NCBI GenBank assembly: GCA_015075325.1 | Contig: JABTUP010000007.1 | Location: 1-64,000, forward strand | Reading direction: 5' to 3' | Source of the DNA: Flavobacteriales bacterium | Lineage (GTDB): Bacteria > Bacteroidota > Bacteroidia > Flavobacteriales_E > Vicingaceae | DNA length: 64,000 bases | In this document: positions 41,537 through 52,473 of the stretch, one piece after another | Layout of the letters: the number at the start of each line of letters is the position of its first letter | How positions within the stretch are numbered: position 1 is the stretch's first letter | Translations under genes and position numbers: made by a program | The notes under the pieces: generated by a model | What the model was told of the DNA's origin: nothing | The model's database searches: none | The model's input: the letters and a program-made list of their open reading frames with translations, nothing else

Positions 41537-41625
41537 AATTAGACGATAGAAGTTAGAGGTTAGATGTTAGACATAAGACATAAGACTGAATACTGTAAAC
41601 TGAATACTGAATACTGAATACTGAA
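41537..41625. repeat. Intergenic tandem short repeats
   Basis: After yaaA the sequence contains GTTAGA/GGTTAGAT words, ACATAAG twice, and then ACTGAAT repeated several times (CTGAATA tandem at about 41595-41624). It is non-coding and similar in style to 35249-35370. Confidence 0.55.
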
Positions 41626-42096
41626 TCAAATGCACTTTACAGAAACAATCATTTCAAATTCGGCAACTATTTCAGCATTTTTATTGTAAGCAATAACTTT
41701 AGTGGTTTCATTTATTCGCTCTTTGGTTTCAATTGATAAAAGCACGGCATCAGCTACTTTTTTTCCATCATTACAAACAAAAAGACAATCGGATTCTGCA
41801 CGTTTAAAAAATTGAGCATTCATACCTTTAAATGCAAACGAAATTTTTTTGTTCATTTTTTCGGCATAGTAAAACGCATGAATACCACCTGCAACATCGG
41901 CTCCAACTGCCAATGCTCCAAAATACATGGAGTTTAAGTGGTTTTTTGTTCTACGTTTTAGTTTAATTTCTACTCGAGCTTCAGAATCTGTAATTGAAAT
42001 TAATTTTACACCTGTGTAACTCAACATCGGAATTTTCAACTTTCCCAAAAGAAAAAGATTCCATTTCATTTTTTTAAATAGCGATTTATTTTCCAT
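41626..42096 (-). CDS. DUF4442 hot-dog-fold protein (possible thioesterase)
   Basis: A 156-residue protein of the DUF4442 family, related to hot-dog thioesterases. Recognisable parts are KIPMLSYTGVKLISITDSEA, TKNHLNSMYFGALAVGADVAGG and a closing strand set. Its start overlaps the end of the nitronate monooxygenase gene by 11 bp, so the two are translationally coupled. Acyl-CoA hydrolysis is only a family-level guess. Confidence 0.82.
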   Translation of the reverse strand: MENKSLFKKMKWNLFLLGKLKIPMLSYTGVKLISITDSEARVEIKLKRRTKNHLNSMYFGALAVGADVAGGIHAFYYAEKMNKKISFAFKGMNAQFFKRAESDCLFVCNDGKKVADAVLLSIETKERINETTKVIAYNKNAEIVAEFEMIVSVKCI

Positions 42097-43054
42097 TTAC
42101 CAGTTCTTCTACAATTTGAGCAATAGGACGAATAGCTTTTACTTCTTCAATACTTGGACCAGCACACCAAACTGTTTTGTATGTTGCACTAAAAGCTGCT
42201 TGATTAAGTTTTTTCATGCCATTATAAAAGGTAAAAGCTTTAAACCATTTTTTTAGTTGTTTATTTTTGTTGAGTAGTTTTTCCAATGGATTTTGTTCTG
42301 TTCCAATTTTTTCTACATAAGGAGTTTTTATTACTGTACAAGGAGTTCCAGATAATTTTGTTGTCATTACAATGTCTTTTGCTCCATAGTTTACACAAGC
42401 TTCTTTATATTCTTGAGAAACACCACACTCGGTAGAAGCAATAAAAATACTACCTATAGATAAGCCAGCAGCTCCGTAAGATAAAATTTGCTGATATTGT
42501 TGATGATTACCAACTCCACCTGCCGATATTACAGGAATATTGCAAGCTGCATTCAACTCTTCAATCAGTTCTTTTGCTGGTTTTGGTCCTGCATGACCGC
42601 CAGCTTGGTTATTTACTGCAATAATGGCATCAGCTCCTAAAGCTTCTACTTTTTTTGCATAAGCAACATCAACAACATCACAAAAAACTTTAACACCAGC
42701 TTGGTGGGCTGCTGCAATCGTTTCTTCGGGCGAACCCAATGAAGTGATGATGTAATCAACCTTTAATTCGCAGCAAACTTGCAATTGTTCTTTGTATAAA
42801 AAATTTGATTTATTTACAATTAAATTAATACCAAAAGGAGCTGGACAAAGCTGTTTCAATTCTGTTATTGCAGCTTTTAGTTCAGGAATGGTTTTAAAAT
42901 TTAATGCTGGTATTGAACCCGAAATTCCTGCTTTTCCTGCAGCAATAACCATTGCGGTGTTTGATACCAAAAACATTGGTGCCATAATAATAGGGTATTT
43001 TATTCCTAACATTTCGGCAAGTGTGGTTTTTTGATTATTAATTTGAACAGACAT
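42086..43054 (-). CDS. Nitronate monooxygenase family (NMO/2-nitropropane dioxygenase-like)
   Basis: A 322-residue FMN-dependent TIM-barrel oxidoreductase. The N-terminal MLGIKYPIIMAPMFLVSN, the glycine-rich VNNQAGGHAGP with the conserved His, VISAGGVGNHQQYQQILSYG and GAAGLSIGSIFIAS phosphate loop are all family features. Homologues oxidise nitronates; others are enoyl-ACP reductases (FabK), so the physiological substrate is open. It is followed directly by the DUF4442 gene. Confidence 0.88.
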   Translation of the reverse strand: MSVQINNQKTTLAEMLGIKYPIIMAPMFLVSNTAMVIAAGKAGISGSIPALNFKTIPELKAAITELKQLCPAPFGINLIVNKSNFLYKEQLQVCCELKVDYIITSLGSPEETIAAAHQAGVKVFCDVVDVAYAKKVEALGADAIIAVNNQAGGHAGPKPAKELIEELNAACNIPVISAGGVGNHQQYQQILSYGAAGLSIGSIFIASTECGVSQEYKEACVNYGAKDIVMTTKLSGTPCTVIKTPYVEKIGTEQNPLEKLLNKNKQLKKWFKAFTFYNGMKKLNQAAFSATYKTVWCAGPSIEEVKAIRPIAQIVEELVNGK

Positions 43055-43130
43055 GTATATAAATATATTTTATTGTAGTGAGGATTAAACTTTTTATTTA
43101 ATTTCGCGACTACCAAATTACACTCTTATT

Positions 43131-43502
43131 ATGGAAAATTTAGAAGGCAACAAATTAATTGTAAAGATACAACGTGATTTAGCAAAATCAGGGATAGTTA
43201 AAGATAATTTAGTGAAAGACTTAAAAGAATTAAGAAATTTCGCTTTGGCAGAACAAGATCCAACTTTAACTAAAGTAATTCGCTTAACTTACGAACACAT
43301 TGAACAAACAGGAACATTTAGCATTCCTATTCCGGCTGATGAAGCAGTAGTTGAAGGTGAAGAACCAGAAACTATGGATATGGAAGATTTTGATAACAAA
43401 AGAGAAAGTTTAAACTACTTGTTGTCGTTAATGTTGGATAGAAAAAACCCAACCAACCGACAAGATTTGGAAGAATATCGCGATATGCTGAAAGATTTTT
43501 AA
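43131..43502 (+). CDS. Conserved Bacteroidota protein of unknown function
   Basis: A 123-residue, acidic, helical protein without signal peptide. Blocks such as KIQRDLAKSGIVKDNLVKDL, ALAEQDPTLTKVIRLTYEHI and ESLNYLLSLMLDRKNPTNRQ suggest a compact cytoplasmic helical domain with an acidic linker (EGEEPETMDMEDFDN). I recall no function for it. A TAATTTCGC box near 43098 may be the promoter, and a strong terminator follows. Confidence 0.7.
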   Translation: MENLEGNKLIVKIQRDLAKSGIVKDNLVKDLKELRNFALAEQDPTLTKVIRLTYEHIEQTGTFSIPIPADEAVVEGEEPETMDMEDFDNKRESLNYLLSLMLDRKNPTNRQDLEEYRDMLKDF

Positions 43503-43503
43503 T

Positions 43504-43532
43504 AAAAAAACCCACGATTTCGTGGGTTTTTT
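43504..43532. terminator. Bidirectional terminator
   Basis: AAAAAAACCCACGA / TCGTGGGTTTTTTT stem, directly after the stop at 43502 and 16 bp before the end of convergent lpxD. Confidence 0.88.
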
Positions 43533-43547
43533 TATTGTTATTTTGGT

Positions 43548-44573
43548 TTAACTGTTTTTGCTTAATAGTTTCTCCAGTTCGTTTATTTTATCTACTATTT
43601 CAGACAAATTTCTGAAATGGATATAGTTTTTTCGGTATTTGTTAATTTCCATTGCAGGGCTTCCCATTAATGCCGTTCCATTTTTTGTAATGCTTTTAGA
43701 AATGCCCGATTGAGCTGCTATAACCGTATTGTCGGCAATAGTTAAATGACCAACAATACCTACTTGTCCGCTAAACATACAGTTTTTACCAACAGTGGTT
43801 GAACCAGCTATAACATTGTGTGCCGCTAAATAGCTGTTTTCTTTTATCTCCACATTATGAGCAATATGAACAAGATTATCTAACTTAACACCACTTCTTA
43901 AAATAGTTGAACCAATTGTAGCTCTATCTATTGAGCAATTTGAACCAATTTCAACATGGTCTTCAATTACCACATTTCCAATTTGAGGTATTTTTTTTCC
44001 ACCATCTTGTAATGCAAAACGGAAACCATCACTTCCAATTACAGTTCCAGAATGAATAATGCAATTTTTTCCAATTACACCATCCGAATAAATTTTAACC
44101 CCAGCAAACAGCGTGGTATTGTCGCCAACAGTAACATTTTCGCCGATATACACCTGAGGATAAATTTTTACATTATTGCCAATTTTAGCATTTTCAGCAA
44201 TAACTGCATATTCGCCAACGTAACAATCAGAACCTATTGTTGAAGATGAATGAATAAATGAAATTTCGGAAATGCCCGATTTATTTAGTTTTACCTGATT
44301 ATACATTTCCAACAACTGACCAAAAGCATTTTCGGCATTTTTAACTCTAATTAGTGTTGAATTAATAGGCTCGGTTGGTTTAAAATCGTCGTTAACAATT
44401 ACTATTGATGCTTGAGTGGAATAAATGTACTGAGTATATTTTGGATTTGCCAAAAATGAAATTGAACCTGGTTTGCCTTCTTCAATTTTTGAAATACTGT
44501 TAACTTCAACTGCTTGATTTCCTTCGATGGTTCCGTTAAGAGCTGCTGCTATTTGTTGTGCTGAAAATTTCAT
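43548..44573 (-). CDS. lpxD: UDP-3-O-acyl-glucosamine N-acyltransferase LpxD
   Basis: A 341-residue trimeric left-handed beta-helix acyltransferase that adds the second acyl chain in lipid A synthesis. The N-terminal UDP-binding domain (residues 1-95) leads into hexapeptide repeats ([40 protein letters not shown]). The catalytic His is in [19 protein letters not shown], and a C-terminal helix closes the chain. It is the last gene of the minus-strand group cca-pRiA4b-miaA-DUF4870-lpxD. Its presence confirms a Gram-negative envelope. Confidence 0.94.
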   Translation of the reverse strand: MKFSAQQIAAALNGTIEGNQAVEVNSISKIEEGKPGSISFLANPKYTQYIYSTQASIVIVNDDFKPTEPINSTLIRVKNAENAFGQLLEMYNQVKLNKSGISEISFIHSSSTIGSDCYVGEYAVIAENAKIGNNVKIYPQVYIGENVTVGDNTTLFAGVKIYSDGVIGKNCIIHSGTVIGSDGFRFALQDGGKKIPQIGNVVIEDHVEIGSNCSIDRATIGSTILRSGVKLDNLVHIAHNVEIKENSYLAAHNVIAGSTTVGKNCMFSGQVGIVGHLTIADNTVIAAQSGISKSITKNGTALMGSPAMEINKYRKNYIHFRNLSEIVDKINELEKLLSKNS

Positions 44574-44608
44574 GTAAAATAGTAAAAATAAAAACGACGG
44601 ATTAATTT

Positions 44609-44965
44609 TTAATTAATTCCTTTAAGTAAATTTTGATAAAAAGCACCTACAAACGGAACTTCTTTTTTTTCTTGATTTATAGCTGAAATCAAGCCTAAAA
44701 TCCAGAATACAAAAAGAACAACTAACGAAATAGAAATGGCTACATTAATTAACCAACCTAAAAAAGGAATAAACACAAATATAAATTGAGCTATGGTTAA
44801 TGCCAATCCAGTTAATATAATACCTAAAGCTTGGCGAATATGGAAAGCTCCTAGTTCTGATTTATTTTTTTCATCGTTGTGCAATACTAATGCTATTATT
44901 AAGCCAATTAAAGTGATGTAACTTAAAATTGCAACTGTTTTTCCTTTGTCTTGTTGAATTTCCAT
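44609..44965 (-). CDS. DUF4870 small membrane protein
   Basis: A 118-residue protein with three or four membrane helices ([59 protein letters not shown]). The pattern [13 protein letters not shown] between helices one and two is the mark of DUF4870/TIC20-like proteins. Function unknown. It lies 32 bp downstream of miaA and 35 bp upstream of lpxD in the same operon. Confidence 0.85.
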   Translation of the reverse strand: MEIQQDKGKTVAILSYITLIGLIIALVLHNDEKNKSELGAFHIRQALGIILTGLALTIAQFIFVFIPFLGWLINVAISISLVVLFVFWILGLISAINQEKKEVPFVGAFYQNLLKGIN

Positions 44966-44997
44966 TTTATTTAAAAGTTTAGTTTGCTAATTTATAA

Positions 44998-45900
44998 CTA
45001 TTTATTCGAATTGATAAAAGAAATTATTTTTTCAGTTTCATTTGGATGAAACCAGTTGTAATCGTTTGATTTGTTAAACCAAGCCAATTGTTTTTTTGCA
45101 TACCTACGCGTATTTACCTTTATTTTATCAATTGCTTCTGGCAACGAAAGTTTTTCGTCTAAGTAATCAAACAATTCGGTATAACCAACTGTTTTTAACG
45201 CGTTGTGAGTTCTGTAGGGCAACACTTGTTTAACTTCATCAATTAATCCATTTTGTATCATTAAATCTACTCGCTGATTAATTCTATTGTAAAGTTCTTC
45301 TTTATCTCTATTTAAAGCAATTTTAATAATGTTAAATGGTCGGTTTTGCTTAATGCCTTGCCTAAGTTGTTTGTATGAACTGTTGCTAAGCAAGCAAACT
45401 TCAATAGCTCTATACAAGCGATTAATGTTTTTTAAATCGATTTCCTGATAAAAATCGGGATCGAGTTGTTTTAGTTTTTCTCGTAAAATTTCAATTCCGT
45501 ATTTATTGTAAAGTTGTTCTAATTCGGTTCTAAGTTGCTCATTTCCTTCTGGAATATTTTCGTCGAAACCATTACAAACCGCATCAATATATAAACCCGA
45601 ACCTCCAGTTAAAATGACTAATGGATAAGTTTTAAACAGTTTGTTTAATAATGCTAATACATCTTGTTCGAAGTTGGTAGCATTGTATGTTTGGTTTATG
45701 GAATGTGAATTTACCAAATGGTGCGGAACATTTTTCATTTCCTCATTTGTTGGTTTTGCGGTACCAATGCTCAGTTCTTTAAAAAACTGACGCGAATCGG
45801 CATTGATAATTTCAGTGTTAAAATGTTGAGCAAGTTCAACACACAAATTGGTTTTTCCTACAGCTGTTGGACCAGTAATTACAACTAGAGTAGGTTTCAT
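44998..45900 (-). CDS. miaA: tRNA dimethylallyltransferase MiaA
   Basis: A 300-residue enzyme that transfers a dimethylallyl group to A37 of tRNAs reading UNN codons. The P-loop VVITGPTAVGKTNLCVEL (residues 5-22), NADSRQFFKELSIGTAKPT, GGSGLYIDAVCNG and the tRNA-binding DINRLYRAIEV-like and QRVDLMIQNGLIDEV segments are visible. The start is 3 bp after the pRiA4b-like gene. The substrate DMAPP is also a product of Idi. Confidence 0.94.
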   Translation of the reverse strand: MKPTLVVITGPTAVGKTNLCVELAQHFNTEIINADSRQFFKELSIGTAKPTNEEMKNVPHHLVNSHSINQTYNATNFEQDVLALLNKLFKTYPLVILTGGSGLYIDAVCNGFDENIPEGNEQLRTELEQLYNKYGIEILREKLKQLDPDFYQEIDLKNINRLYRAIEVCLLSNSSYKQLRQGIKQNRPFNIIKIALNRDKEELYNRINQRVDLMIQNGLIDEVKQVLPYRTHNALKTVGYTELFDYLDEKLSLPEAIDKIKVNTRRYAKKQLAWFNKSNDYNWFHPNETEKIISFINSNK

Positions 45901-45903
45901 GAT

Positions 45904-46464
45904 TTAATAATAGTTTTCGTTGTCGTCGAAACCTTCGTTGTTGTCAAAGTCATTAAAATCCTCAAACATGTCGTCTTTAAAAGGTTCGTCTTCGTTAAAC
46001 TCATCGGCATCATAAATTTCATTATTAAATTCATCTGCAATTTCATCAGTAAATTCATTAGAAAGTTCGCCTTGAGAATAAACTACACGAGGATAAAAAC
46101 CATCGTCTTCTTTAACTTTTATTTCGATTAGTTCGATAAAAAAATTACGTATGTTTAAGAAGTCATAAACGTAAAGCAGGTGGTCGCCTAAACAATTGGT
46201 AATGCTATTTATTTTGGTGTTTTCCATTACCAATACTTTTTCCATTCCTTCTTCCTCAGCACCAACATCAAAAAGGGTAATTTCTTGTCCTTTATTCCAA
46301 TTGTCGTCGCTTACATAAAATGAAGCCATTTGTGAACCGTCAAAACCGAATGAAGCTACAATCATTTCGTGTAAATCTTCAAAATTTTGAGTGCTTTTAA
46401 TTTCTATATCACTAAATATTTCTTGTTCGCCTTCGGCTAAAACTCTTATTTTATATATGCTCAT
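45904..46464 (-). CDS. pRiA4b ORF-3-like (PRiA4_ORF3) domain protein
   Basis: A 186-residue protein. The N-terminal 125 residues match the plasmid pRiA4b ORF-3-like domain: YKIRVLAEGEQEIFSDIEI, FEDLHEMIVASFGFDGSQMA, and LLYVYDFLNIRNFFIELIEI. A highly acidic low-complexity tail (Asp, Glu, Asn, Phe) makes up the last 50 residues. Despite the name it is a chromosomal gene here, between cca (5 bp) and miaA (3 bp). Function unknown; the tail suggests protein or RNA interaction. Confidence 0.85.
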   Translation of the reverse strand: MSIYKIRVLAEGEQEIFSDIEIKSTQNFEDLHEMIVASFGFDGSQMASFYVSDDNWNKGQEITLFDVGAEEEGMEKVLVMENTKINSITNCLGDHLLYVYDFLNIRNFFIELIEIKVKEDDGFYPRVVYSQGELSNEFTDEIADEFNNEIYDADEFNEDEPFKDDMFEDFNDFDNNEGFDDNENYY

Positions 46465-46469
46465 AACCT

Positions 46470-47870
46470 TTAAATTAAATTCAATTCTTTTCCTTTGTTC
46501 ATCATGTAATCATAAGCTTCATCATAATTGTTAGCAATTTCTCCTTCTAAAATTGCTTCTCTTATTGCTTCTTTTATTAAACCAACTTCTTTGCATGGCT
46601 TGAGGTTAAAGGTTTTCATAATAAGTTCTCCAGTTATAGGAGGTTGCCAGTTACGCAATTGGTCTTTTTCTTCTACTTCTTTTAATTTTTGTTTAACTAA
46701 TTCAAAATTAGCTAAATATCTTTTAACTTTCTCTTCATTTTTTGAAGTAATATCGGCACTACACAGCGTAAGTAAATCATCAATATCTTCTCCTGCATCA
46801 AATAATAATCTACGCACCGCACTGTCCGAAACAATTTCGTTAACCAAAGCTATTGGGCGTAAATGCAAACGAACCAATTTCTGTACATACTTCATTTTAT
46901 GATCAAGTGGCAGTTTCAGGTTTTTAAATATTTTAGGAACCATTTGAGCTCCTTTGTCTTCGTGTCCGTGAAAAGTCCAACCGTGCTCAGGTTCAAATCG
47001 TTTAGTAGCTGGTTTTGCAATATCATGTAAAATGGCTGCCCAGCGAAGCCATAAATTGTCGGTTTTCGGACAAATATTGTCTAAAACTTGTATGGTATGG
47101 TAAAAGTTATCTTTATGACCTTTGTTGCCAATAAATTCAACACCGTGTAATAATTGCATTTCGGGAAAAATAATTTCTAATAACCCTGTATTGAACAAAT
47201 GTTTAAAACCAATAGATGGAATAGGAGCGAGGATGATTTTATTTAGTTCGTCTATTATTCGTTCTTTGGAAACAATTCGAATACGTTGGCGGTTTTCGCT
47301 AATGGCTTTTAACGATTTTTCTTCAATTTCAAAACCCAATTGGGTAGCAAAACGTATGGCTCGCATCATTCGTAATGGGTCGTCGGAATAGGTGATATCA
47401 GGATTTAATGGTGTTTTAATTATTTTTTTTTCAATGTCTGCTAAGCCTCCAAATGGGTCGAGTATTTGCCCGTAAGTTGCTGAATTTAAGCTTATAGCTA
47501 GTGCGTTTATGGTAAAATCTCTTCTGTTTTGGTCGTCTTCTAGCGTACCATTTTCAACAATAGGTTTTCTAGAACCTCTGTCGTAGCTTTCTTTTCTTGC
47601 ACCAACAAATTCTATTTCGTAATCTTGGTATCGAAGCATTGCTGTACCATAATTTCTAAAAACAGCAACTTTAGTATTTTGACCAATAAGTTTAGCTACT
47701 TTTTCAGCTAAATCGATTCCAGAACCAATGGCAACCACATCAATATCTTTGCTAGGTCTGTTGAGAATAATGTCACGAACAAAGCCTCCAATTACATAGG
47801 CGTCAATATTTAATTCGGTTGCTGCCTTTGCAATTATTTCGAAAATAGGATGTTTGATGTGTTCTTTCAA
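46470..47870 (-). CDS. cca: CCA tRNA nucleotidyltransferase / poly(A) polymerase family with HD domain
   Basis: A 466-residue class II nucleotidyltransferase. The N-terminal head has [26 protein letters not shown] (GGxxRD and the DxD metal ligands, residues about 25-45) and [14 protein letters not shown]. The neck has [19 protein letters not shown]-terminal HD domain is seen at [20 protein letters not shown] and FHGHEDKG. It adds or repairs the tRNA 3' CCA end. It is the first gene of the minus-strand operon leading to lpxD. Confidence 0.92.
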   Translation of the reverse strand: MKEHIKHPIFEIIAKAATELNIDAYVIGGFVRDIILNRPSKDIDVVAIGSGIDLAEKVAKLIGQNTKVAVFRNYGTAMLRYQDYEIEFVGARKESYDRGSRKPIVENGTLEDDQNRRDFTINALAISLNSATYGQILDPFGGLADIEKKIIKTPLNPDITYSDDPLRMMRAIRFATQLGFEIEEKSLKAISENRQRIRIVSKERIIDELNKIILAPIPSIGFKHLFNTGLLEIIFPEMQLLHGVEFIGNKGHKDNFYHTIQVLDNICPKTDNLWLRWAAILHDIAKPATKRFEPEHGWTFHGHEDKGAQMVPKIFKNLKLPLDHKMKYVQKLVRLHLRPIALVNEIVSDSAVRRLLFDAGEDIDDLLTLCSADITSKNEEKVKRYLANFELVKQKLKEVEEKDQLRNWQPPITGELIMKTFNLKPCKEVGLIKEAIREAILEGEIANNYDEAYDYMMNKGKELNLI

Positions 47871-47939
47871 ATTAGTTTACTTTTTGCAAAAGTAACTTTT
47901 TTAAAAGTATTTACAGAGAGCAAACTAAAGTTCTCAACC

Positions 47940-50900
47940 TTATTTAATCACCTTAGTATTAAATAAACTACCATCGTTATTGATAATTACTACTTCATAA
48001 GCTCCTTTAGCCCAGTTGCTGGTATTTATCTCTTTTTCGGTTCCGTTATAAACTAATTGACCAATAGCGGAATATACTTTAATGATACAATTTTCGCAGT
48101 TAGTTTTTATGGTTAGTAAATCTTTAACAGGATTAGGATAAACAACAATATCCCCTAAACTCTTATTGTTAATAGCAACAACATCGCTATATGAAAAGTC
48201 ACCATTAAAATCGGTTTGTTTTAAACGATAGTAAGAAACACCAGTTAAAGGTTTCTCATCGATAGCAGAGTAGTTTATAACAGTATTGCTGTTACCAGCA
48301 CCTTTTAACTTTTTTACAAATTCCCAATTTTCTAGATTAGCACTTCTTTCGATAGTAAAATAATCATTGTTAATTTCAGTTTCTGTTTTCCATTCTAACC
48401 AAACATCTTTTTTTACAAGATTTGCTTTGAATGAGATTAATTTAATTGGTAAGGGATTTGTCCCTAATAAAGATCCAAGTGTTATTGGACTAAATGAAGT
48501 AAAAAGTACCGAAGAAAGAATTGTCCCTGCAGAAGAAGAACCCGCTGCTAATCCTCCCATATTTTCCCATTGGTTTGTTCCACTATCATAATGACTAACG
48601 GCTAAATCGGGAAGGCTAGTTATGCCATGATCTGAACTATTCCAATATAGGGTTATATATAGAGAAGAAGAACCAGAGATTCTGTTTAAATCCCATAAAT
48701 CTAGAGAACTAACATGACTTAAAGTTGGAGCTAAATTGTTGCGATTATTAGGCTGAGTTCTTTTATATTCAGCTCTAAACTCATCAGTTATTGTAGAAGG
48801 TGGAGAGATTCCAATAGGACAATAATATCCATTATTTCCAGTAGGAAATGTAAATGAAGTATTTCCTATCTTACTAATAGGCCCATCAATATAAGAGTTA
48901 GAAGATCCTCCTGAAATAGTTCCTCCAGCTTCAATAGTTAACAAATTAGTAGTAGATGTTGCTATAATTCCATCTATTAATGTAACAGAACTTCCATTAG
49001 GAATAGAAATATTACCATTTAACGTAAATTGTGGTATAGAAATATGAGTATTATTAAATACCAAGTTTCGATAGGTTATAAGATCACCAGTGCCCGATCC
49101 ACCTCCTGCAACAATTTGAGAATTTCCAGTTCCGTTATAAGTAACTGTAGAGTTGTTGTTACTTGTAAGTATGCCATAAGCAGGAGTTCCTCTTAAAAAA
49201 TTTCTTTTTATTCGTAAGTTACTATTATTGTTTAGTTCAATTTCTACTTTGTTGTTATTTGTTGCTTGAATACTTAAATTTCTATTAACATTTAATGCTG
49301 CGTTATTATTCAGTTGAACCAACGTTTTTATTCCTCCAGTTTCTGTTAAAAATAAATCTCTATTTATAGTAAGAATTCCATTTCCATTTAAGGTAAGTTG
49401 ATTGTTAATAGTTCCACCTCCAGAGGAAATAAATGAGAAATCTTTATTAATAGTTAAAGATGAATTGTTATCAATATTTATATAAAATGGATTGTTACCA
49501 CCTGCACGAGTGGCTGTAAATTTATCGTTAATAACGAGAGAGCCTCCTCCTGTTATATTAATCAGTTGATCTAGATTAGTGCCATCATTCCTCATGCTTG
49601 CTTGACCTGAAATGGTTAATGTTCCACCATTAATGGTTAAATTAGTTGCAGCCAAAGATGTATCACTTAAATTAATTTCTGCAGCTACTTCATTGCCTGT
49701 TACTGTTATTGTATTTCCTTTGATGTAAGCTATGTCCCCAGCATTAGGATAGGATGCCGCAGCTGGTCCATTATGGTAAACTATTGACCAATTGTTTCCA
49801 TCATTCCATGCACCATCGACTATAGAATAATATTCAGTATCAACATTATCTATACAAAGCGTAAAAGTTCCTCTATATCCGGAGCCTACATAATTATCAC
49901 AAGAAATGTAATAAGTATTTCCAACAACTAATGCTGCAGAACTTAAAGAAATATCTGTAGAAGCATTGATACGTTTGGTACAACCTACTTGAGTAACTGC
50001 ATCTGATTGCCATAATGCTATGTTTGGATGTTGAAGAGTGCCTTCTGCTCCACCAACTTTCATTTGTAAGGTTACATTAGGAGATACAGCTACAAACTTA
50101 AACCAACGAGTATAGTTTGGACCATTCTCCCAGCAAGAACCTTTTAGACCATCAGGAGTTGCGTGTATGGTAGTGTATTCAGCATCTTGAGAACACCAAT
50201 TGTTTAGATTAGTTAATTCTATTGCACCTTCAACATAGTCATAGGTTAACTGGTTGTCTATACATAAGGTAAAAGAACCTCTATAACTTAAACCGACAAA
50301 ATTATCAACAGATACATAATAAGTGTTACCAATAACCAAGTTTGGATAGGCTATTTGTACATCTGTAGTGGCATTAATTCTTCTTACACAAGCAATTTCT
50401 GTGGTTGCATCGCTTTCCCAAAGAGCCATATTAGGGTGTTGCATCGTTCCTTCTGCTCCACCAACTTTTAAATCTAAGGTCAAGTAATTTGTTGTAGCAA
50501 CAAATTTAAACCAACGGGTATAGTTTGGTCCGTTTTCCCAGCAAGAACCTTTTAGCCCGTCGGCAGTTGCATTAACTGTAGTATATGCAGCATTGGAAGA
50601 ACAATTGTTGGCAGTATGAATGATGGTTAATGCTCCCGAAATGTTGTCGTAATTTGATTGGTCTGAGATACAAAGTGTAAAAGTACCTCTATAACTCATT
50701 CCTACAAAATTATCAACAGAAACATAGTAGGTATTTCCGATAGAAAGACTTGAATAAACAATTTGTACATCTTCAGTAGCATTAATTCTTCTAACACAGT
50801 TTATTTCTGTTATTCCATCACTTTCCCAAAGAGCCATATTGGGATGTTGTAGAGTTCCTTCAACCCCACCAACTTTTAAGTCGAGTATTACCTCATTTGT

Positions 50901-52348
50901 TGTAGCCACAAATTTAAACCAACGGGTATAGTTTGGTCCGTTTTCCCAACAAGAACCTTTTAACCCATCAGGCGTTGCATGAACAGTAGAGTAAGCTGCA
51001 TTTGGCGAACAGTTATTAGTAGTGTGAATAATTTCTATAGCTCCTGCAATATCATCATAGGTTACAGCATTGTCAATACAAAGCGTGAAAGTACCTCTAT
51101 TGCCTAATCCAACATAATTATCGACAGAAACGTAATAGGTGTTACCAATGGTTAGCCCCGATGTGCTGATTTGTACATCTGTAGTAGCATTAATCCTTCT
51201 AACACATTTTACTTCTGTGGTAGCATCACTTTCCCAAAGAGCCATATTAGGGTGTTGTAGAGTTCCTTCTGCACCACCAACTTTTAAATCGAGAGTAACG
51301 TTTGTTGTTGTAGCAACGAATTTGAACCAACGAGTATAATTTGGACCGTTTTCCCAACAGCTTCCTGCATTTCCGTCGGCAGTTGCATGAACAGTAGAAT
51401 AAGCTGCATTTGGAGAACAATTATTAGTGGTGTGAATAATTTCTATTGCCCCTGCAATATCATCATAGGTTACAGCATTATCAATACAAAGCGTAAAAGT
51501 ACCTCTATTGCCTAATCCAACATAATTATCGACAGAAACGTAATAGGTGTTACCAATGGTTAATCCAGATGTGCTAATTTGAACATCAGTAGTCGCATCA
51601 ACTCTTCGAACACATTTAATTTCTGTTGTTGCATCACTCTGCCATAAAGCCAAATTAGGGTGTTGCATAGAACCTTGTGCTCCACCAACTTTTAGGTCTA
51701 ATGTTACATTTGAAGTTGTTGCCACAAACTTAAACCAACGTGTATAATTTGGCCCATTTTCCCAACAGCTTCCTGCATTTCCATCTGCCGTAGCATGAAG
51801 GGTTGAGTATGCCGCATTTGCAGAGCAATTATTTGCTGAATGTGTTATTGTTATTGCTCCTGCTGGTTCATCGTAATTTACAGCATCATCAATACAAAGC
51901 GTAAAAGTTCCTCTATATCCTGCACCTACGTAATTGTCAACAGAAATGTAATACGTATTACCAATGGTTAATCCAGATGTGCTTATCTGAACATCAGTGG
52001 TTGCATCAATTCGTCGAACACATTTAATTTCTGTTGTTGCATCAGCTTGCCATAATGCCATATTAGGGTGTTAGAACCTTGTGCTCCACCAACTTTTAAA
52101 TCTAGCGTTACTTCTGTAGTTGTGGCTACAAAAGAAAACCAAACATTGTAGTTAGGTCCATTTTCCCAGCAGCTTCCTGCATTGCCATCTGCAGTTGCAG
52201 CTAATGAGGTATAAGCTGCATTGGCAGAACAATTATTGCTGGTATGAGTTAATATTATTGCACCTGCAATGTTATTATTTACTGGTTGTGCATAGATAAT
52301 AAATGAACTGATTGAAAATAATATAAATAGTGTAATTTTTTGCATCAT
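47940..52348 (-). pseudogene. Large repeat-containing T9SS-secreted surface protein, broken by a 4-bp deletion
   Basis: The gene begins at ATG 52348 with a signal peptide (ISSFIIYAQ) and the first repeat, then shifts frame near 52068-52074. The body continues as an open frame from about 52061 to 47940. In the equivalent place, repeat two (51657-51680) reads GGGTGTTGCATAGAACC, whereas here it is GGGTGTTAGAACC, a 4-base loss. Restored, the protein would be about 1470 residues: signal, six beta-rich ~135-residue repeats (with GSCWENGPNY and GTFTLCIDN; resembling pre-peptidase C-terminal-like domains), a parallel-beta-like Asn-rich region (about 49850-48900), a further beta domain, and a T9SS type A sorting domain (VVYPNPVKDLL). 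As it stands, the long part lacks a signal peptide. Confidence 0.8.
49850..52285 (-). repeat. Six tandem ~405-bp coding repeats
   Basis: Repeats of about 405 nt (135 residues) carry, in order, NNCS-A-Y, GSCWENGPNY-RWF, LDLKVGG, QHPN-ALW, a Cys-Val-Arg-Arg stretch, GNTYY-SVDN and GTFTLCIDN. The GSCWENGPNY core recurs six times. Two neighbouring units (about 51000-51200 and 51410-51620) are nearly identical at the protein level, a sign of recent duplication or gene conversion. Confidence 0.85.
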
Positions 52349-52473
52349 TTTTAAAAAAAAATTAACTTACGGTAAAGTACTGCCGAAAGTTACAAAAAAT
52401 ACTTACGGGTATTACATAAACTACGTATTAATACTGACTATTAATAATAAATATAACAAATTAACAAATTATG

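Noticed and set aside
45904-46464. Plasmid or transposon remnant because of the pRiA4b name
   Set aside because: The gene sits in a compact housekeeping operon between cca and miaA with matching base composition; the domain name is historical.
49850-52285. CRISPR-like or non-coding tandem array
   Set aside because: The ~405-bp repeats are coding, vary mostly by amino-acid-tolerant changes and have no short repeat/spacer pattern.
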